From contig JBILLS010000057.1 in the NCBI GenBank assembly GCA_044375955.1, forward strand, positions 1 to 6,848: DNA of 6,848 bases, written 5' to 3'. Shown here in pieces: positions 5,636 to 6,848 of the stretch (position 1 is its first letter; each line of letters starts with the position of its first letter). The translations under genes were made by a program, and so were the position numbers. Below the pieces are notes generated by a model, which saw only the letters and a list, made by a program, of their open reading frames with translations, made no database searches and was not told the DNA's origin. The DNA comes from VGCC01 sp044375955 (GTDB lineage: Bacteria; Actinomycetota; Actinomycetes; S36-B12).

Positions 5636-6481
5636 GTGACGTCGGTTCCCATCCAGACATTGGTGTCCCCCTCCATCTGGCACGCCCTACAGGAGCGGTC
5701 TCGCACGAGTGGTCAGAGCATCTCCCAAATCGTGCAGATGGCCCTTGCCGATTCGCTGGATATCCAGCACGACGCGATCTTCCAGGTTTCGACGTCGGGC
5801 GCCATCGTTCAAGGCCTCTACCAAGGGTGTGTCTCCATCGCTGAGCTCCGCCGTCACGGTGATCTGGGGATCGGGACGTTCGAGGACCTCGATGGCGAGA
5901 TGATTCTTATCGACGGACGGTGCTACCAGGCGAGATCCGATGGCGTCGTCGTGGAGGCTCCGGACGAGGCGCTCACTCCCTTCGCCTGTGTGGTCCATTT
6001 CGCACCGGACAGCATCGCCGACGTCACAGACGTCACCTCGTTCGCAGATCTCACGGCGAGGATTGATCGCCTGCGCACATCGAGGAACGGCATGGTGTCC
6101 TTGCGCATCACCGGACGCTTCTCTCGCATGCTCGTCCGAGCAGCCTGTCGGACGGAGCCGGGAATGGATCTAGTGGAGGCCACCGCGCGCCAAAGCCTCT
6201 TCGAATTCGTGGATGTTCCCGGAACGATCGTCGGCTTCTGGAGCCCTGAGTACACCCAAGCCATCTCGATTGCCGGGTACCACTTCCACTTCATTAGTGA
6301 CGATCGCGCCATGGGAGGGCATGTGCTCGACCTCGCAGCATCGTCGCTCCACGTCGAGGTCAATGACGTCAACGACGTACGCCTCGCGATTCCCGAGACG
6401 GATGCTTTTCTCGAGGCGGATTTCAATCGCGACCACAGTGAAGCCCTCGACATCGCCCAGAGGCAGGTGCGGGGGCAGTAG
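5636..6481 (+). CDS. budA: Alpha-acetolactate decarboxylase with N-terminal ribbon-helix-helix-like extension
   Basis: Converts 2-acetolactate to (R)-acetoin and CO2 in the cytoplasm, the middle step of the butanediol pathway and a way to drain acid from pyruvate. From GTG 5636 the protein has 281 residues. Residues 46-281 form a full-length enzyme: FQVSTSGAIVQGLYQG (49-64), HGDLGIGTFEDLDGEM (74-89, with a probable ligand Glu88), RSDG (100-103), GTIVGFWSPEY (196-206) and the metal site YHFHFISDDRAMGGH, with His216, His218 and His229 as Zn ligands and Arg224. Arg168 may match the second active-site Arg of the Brevibacillus enzyme. Residues 4-43 are extra. They read as a short strand (IQTLV), a helix (SIWHALQERSRTSG) and a second helix (SISQIVQMALADSL), the pattern of ribbon-helix-helix DNA-binding domains. 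GTG 5588 or 5564 would add 16 or 24 Arg-rich residues but overlaps the antisense integrase remnant. No acetolactate synthase or butanediol dehydrogenase is nearby. Confidence 0.92.
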   Translation: MTSVPIQTLVSPSIWHALQERSRTSGQSISQIVQMALADSLDIQHDAIFQVSTSGAIVQGLYQGCVSIAELRRHGDLGIGTFEDLDGEMILIDGRCYQARSDGVVVEAPDEALTPFACVVHFAPDSIADVTDVTSFADLTARIDRLRTSRNGMVSLRITGRFSRMLVRAACRTEPGMDLVEATARQSLFEFVDVPGTIVGFWSPEYTQAISIAGYHFHFISDDRAMGGHVLDLAASSLHVEVNDVNDVRLAIPETDAFLEADFNRDHSEALDIAQRQVRGQ

Positions 6482-6635
6482 CGTGGGGGACCGCTGAGGT
6501 GGTGGCTCACGTCGGGGGTCACGGTGGACAGCGATCCGTTGGTCACCTTCCGTGTGAATCTCGTGTGGCGGACCGAGGTGTTGCGGGGGCGCGGGGCTTG
6601 GACGCGGGCACGGAACGTTGTGCAGGAGGATCGCA
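6482..6635. other. Non-coding or unrecognised stretch after the decarboxylase
   Basis: GC-rich sequence with no gene I can support on either strand and no hairpin terminator for the decarboxylase. The frame of the decarboxylase stays open for 70 codons after its TAG (to 6694), but the enzyme ends naturally at the TAG and the read-through matches no known domain. A GGTCAC hexamer occurs twice (about 6516 and 6540), too short to mean much. Confidence 0.4.
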
Positions 6636-6716
6636 ATGACCACGATCCCCGAGGCGGCTCCGAAGATGTGTGGACTTGCGGCGGAGGAGCATGACCCGGT
6701 AATCCGGAAAGCTTGA
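6636..6716 (+). CDS. 26-residue ORF with strong Shine-Dalgarno, containing the second att copy
   Basis: AGGAGGA at 6624-6630 lies 5 bases before an ATG that opens a 26-codon frame starting MTTIPEAAPKMCGLAAEEHD and ending at TGA 6714-6716. The ribosome site is the best in the window, which suggests a real start. Codons 4-9 lie inside the 17-base repeat of the tRNA-Thr 3' end. It may be a genuine small peptide, or the 5' end of a longer gene cut by recombination at the att site or by a frameshift. I do not recognise the peptide. Confidence 0.3.
   Translation: MTTIPEAAPKMCGLAAEEHDPVIRKA
6645..6661 (+). repeat. Probable attR: second copy of the tRNA-Thr 3' end
   Basis: ATCCCCGAGGCGGCTCC is identical to 5341-5357 and has the same orientation. 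The bases before differ (G in place of A). After the repeat, AAGA follows in both copies once a single extra G at 6662 is allowed. No tRNA body precedes this copy, so it is the displaced 3' end expected at the far side of an integrated element. Confidence 0.68.
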
Positions 6717-6799
6717 TCCTGACCCGGCTTCACAGACTTGCTGGTGAGGTGACCAGGTCTCGGGCTTATAGGGCGACTCTTCTTCCAAGTTTTAAATAT

Positions 6800-6814
6800 T
6801 ATAGAATTTCTATA
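6800..6814. repeat. 15-base palindrome, possible operator
   Basis: TATAGAATTTCTATA has perfect 7-base arms (TATAGAA and TTCTATA) around one T. It covers a possible -10 box (TAGAAT, 6802-6807) and ends at the A of an ATG at 6814. The position is that of an operator over a leaderless promoter, as at csoR, but AT-rich palindromes also arise readily by chance. Confidence 0.4.
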
Positions 6815-6848
6815 TGGCAGCTGTTGTTAGGAAAATGAATTTTGCGGC
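6814..6848 (+). CDS. Possible gene start running off the right edge
   Basis: ATG 6814 opens a frame that stays open to the window end, reading MAAVVRKMNFA. TAGAAT lies 6 bases upstream, which fits a leaderless start, and the AT-rich codons match the local composition. Eleven codons are too few to name or to trust. If real, this is a foreign gene, judging by base use. Confidence 0.22.
   Translation, partial: MAAVVRKMNFA

Larger units (their letters stand above)
5341..6661. mobile_element. Putative integrative-element remnant in tRNA-Thr
   Basis: A 1.3-kb interval is bounded by two exact 17-base copies of the tRNA-Thr 3' end. It contains the decayed 3' end of a tyrosine integrase next to the tRNA, in the position typical for such elements, and an intact acetolactate decarboxylase. 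It has no replication, excision or transfer genes, so it is at best a deleted relic. Alternatively, the second repeat could be an internal att of a larger island extending past the right edge, where the DNA becomes AT-rich. The decarboxylase may be cargo, or may have been placed here by later rearrangement. Confidence 0.5.
6787..6848. other. Abrupt AT-rich segment at the right edge
   Basis: From about 6787 the sequence drops from GC-rich to roughly one third GC, with runs such as GTTTTAAATATTATAGAATT. Nothing else in the window is like this. It may be the start of an imported gene, an island edge, or an assembly join; the window ends before it can be settled. Confidence 0.6.

Noticed and set aside
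5923..6636. 237-codon minus-strand frame across the decarboxylase
   Set aside because: It is the antisense shadow of a gene with clear family motifs; its own translation is Ser/Arg/Thr-rich without any recognisable domain.
6482..6694. In-frame continuation of the decarboxylase after its TAG, which might suggest a premature stop
   Set aside because: The enzyme already has its full length and normal C-terminus at the TAG, and the continuation matches nothing I know. Open frames of 70 codons are common in GC-rich DNA.
1..6848. CRISPR arrays, insertion sequences, rRNA, riboswitches
   Set aside because: No regularly spaced repeats, no transposase motifs or terminal inverted repeats, and no conserved RNA elements other than the tRNA were seen on either strand.

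Overview
The window is high-GC DNA from an actinobacterium. Support comes from the lipobox serine hydrolase of the Hip1/tripeptidyl-aminopeptidase type, the csoR-copZ-copA copper operon, frequent GTG starts, and several starts that look leaderless (a TANNNT box 6-7 bases before the start codon). A Micrococcales-like host is a guess; nothing here fixes the genus.

Layout. Positions 1-799 (minus) hold most of a membrane protein that runs off the left edge and resembles the actinobacterial phage-shock protein PspM. It is divergent from a secreted lipoprotein hydrolase (818-2314, plus), and the two appear to share overlapping -10 boxes at 805-811. The hydrolase stop codon touches a CsoR-type copper operator (2314-2332). 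This operator overlaps the -10 of the copper operon: csoR (2341-2622), a CopZ-like chaperone (2625-2840) and the copper-exporting P-type ATPase copA (2824-5004). The operon forms a complete sensing and export unit: CsoR releases DNA when it binds Cu(I), the chaperone carries Cu(I), and CopA pumps it out.

After a poorly coding 280-base stretch with one doubtful small minus-strand ORF comes tRNA-Thr(CGT) with an encoded CCA (5284-5358) and a strong hairpin terminator. From here the DNA looks like the scar of an integrative element. A C-terminal fragment of a tyrosine recombinase, with its catalytic Tyr, lies on the minus strand at 5411-5581 and is not annotatable as an intact gene. An exact 17-base copy of the tRNA 3' end recurs at 6645-6661, as expected for an attL/attR pair. 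Between the two copies lies one intact gene, an alpha-acetolactate decarboxylase (5636-6481) that carries an extra N-terminal ribbon-helix-helix-like segment.

The last 370 bases contain no convincing full gene. They hold a 26-codon ORF with a strong Shine-Dalgarno that includes the second att copy. They then change abruptly at about 6787 to AT-rich sequence with a 15-base palindrome and a possible gene start running off the right edge. The parts most worth a second look are the tRNA-Thr integration scar, the DNA-binding-like domain on the decarboxylase, and the AT-rich junction at the right edge.
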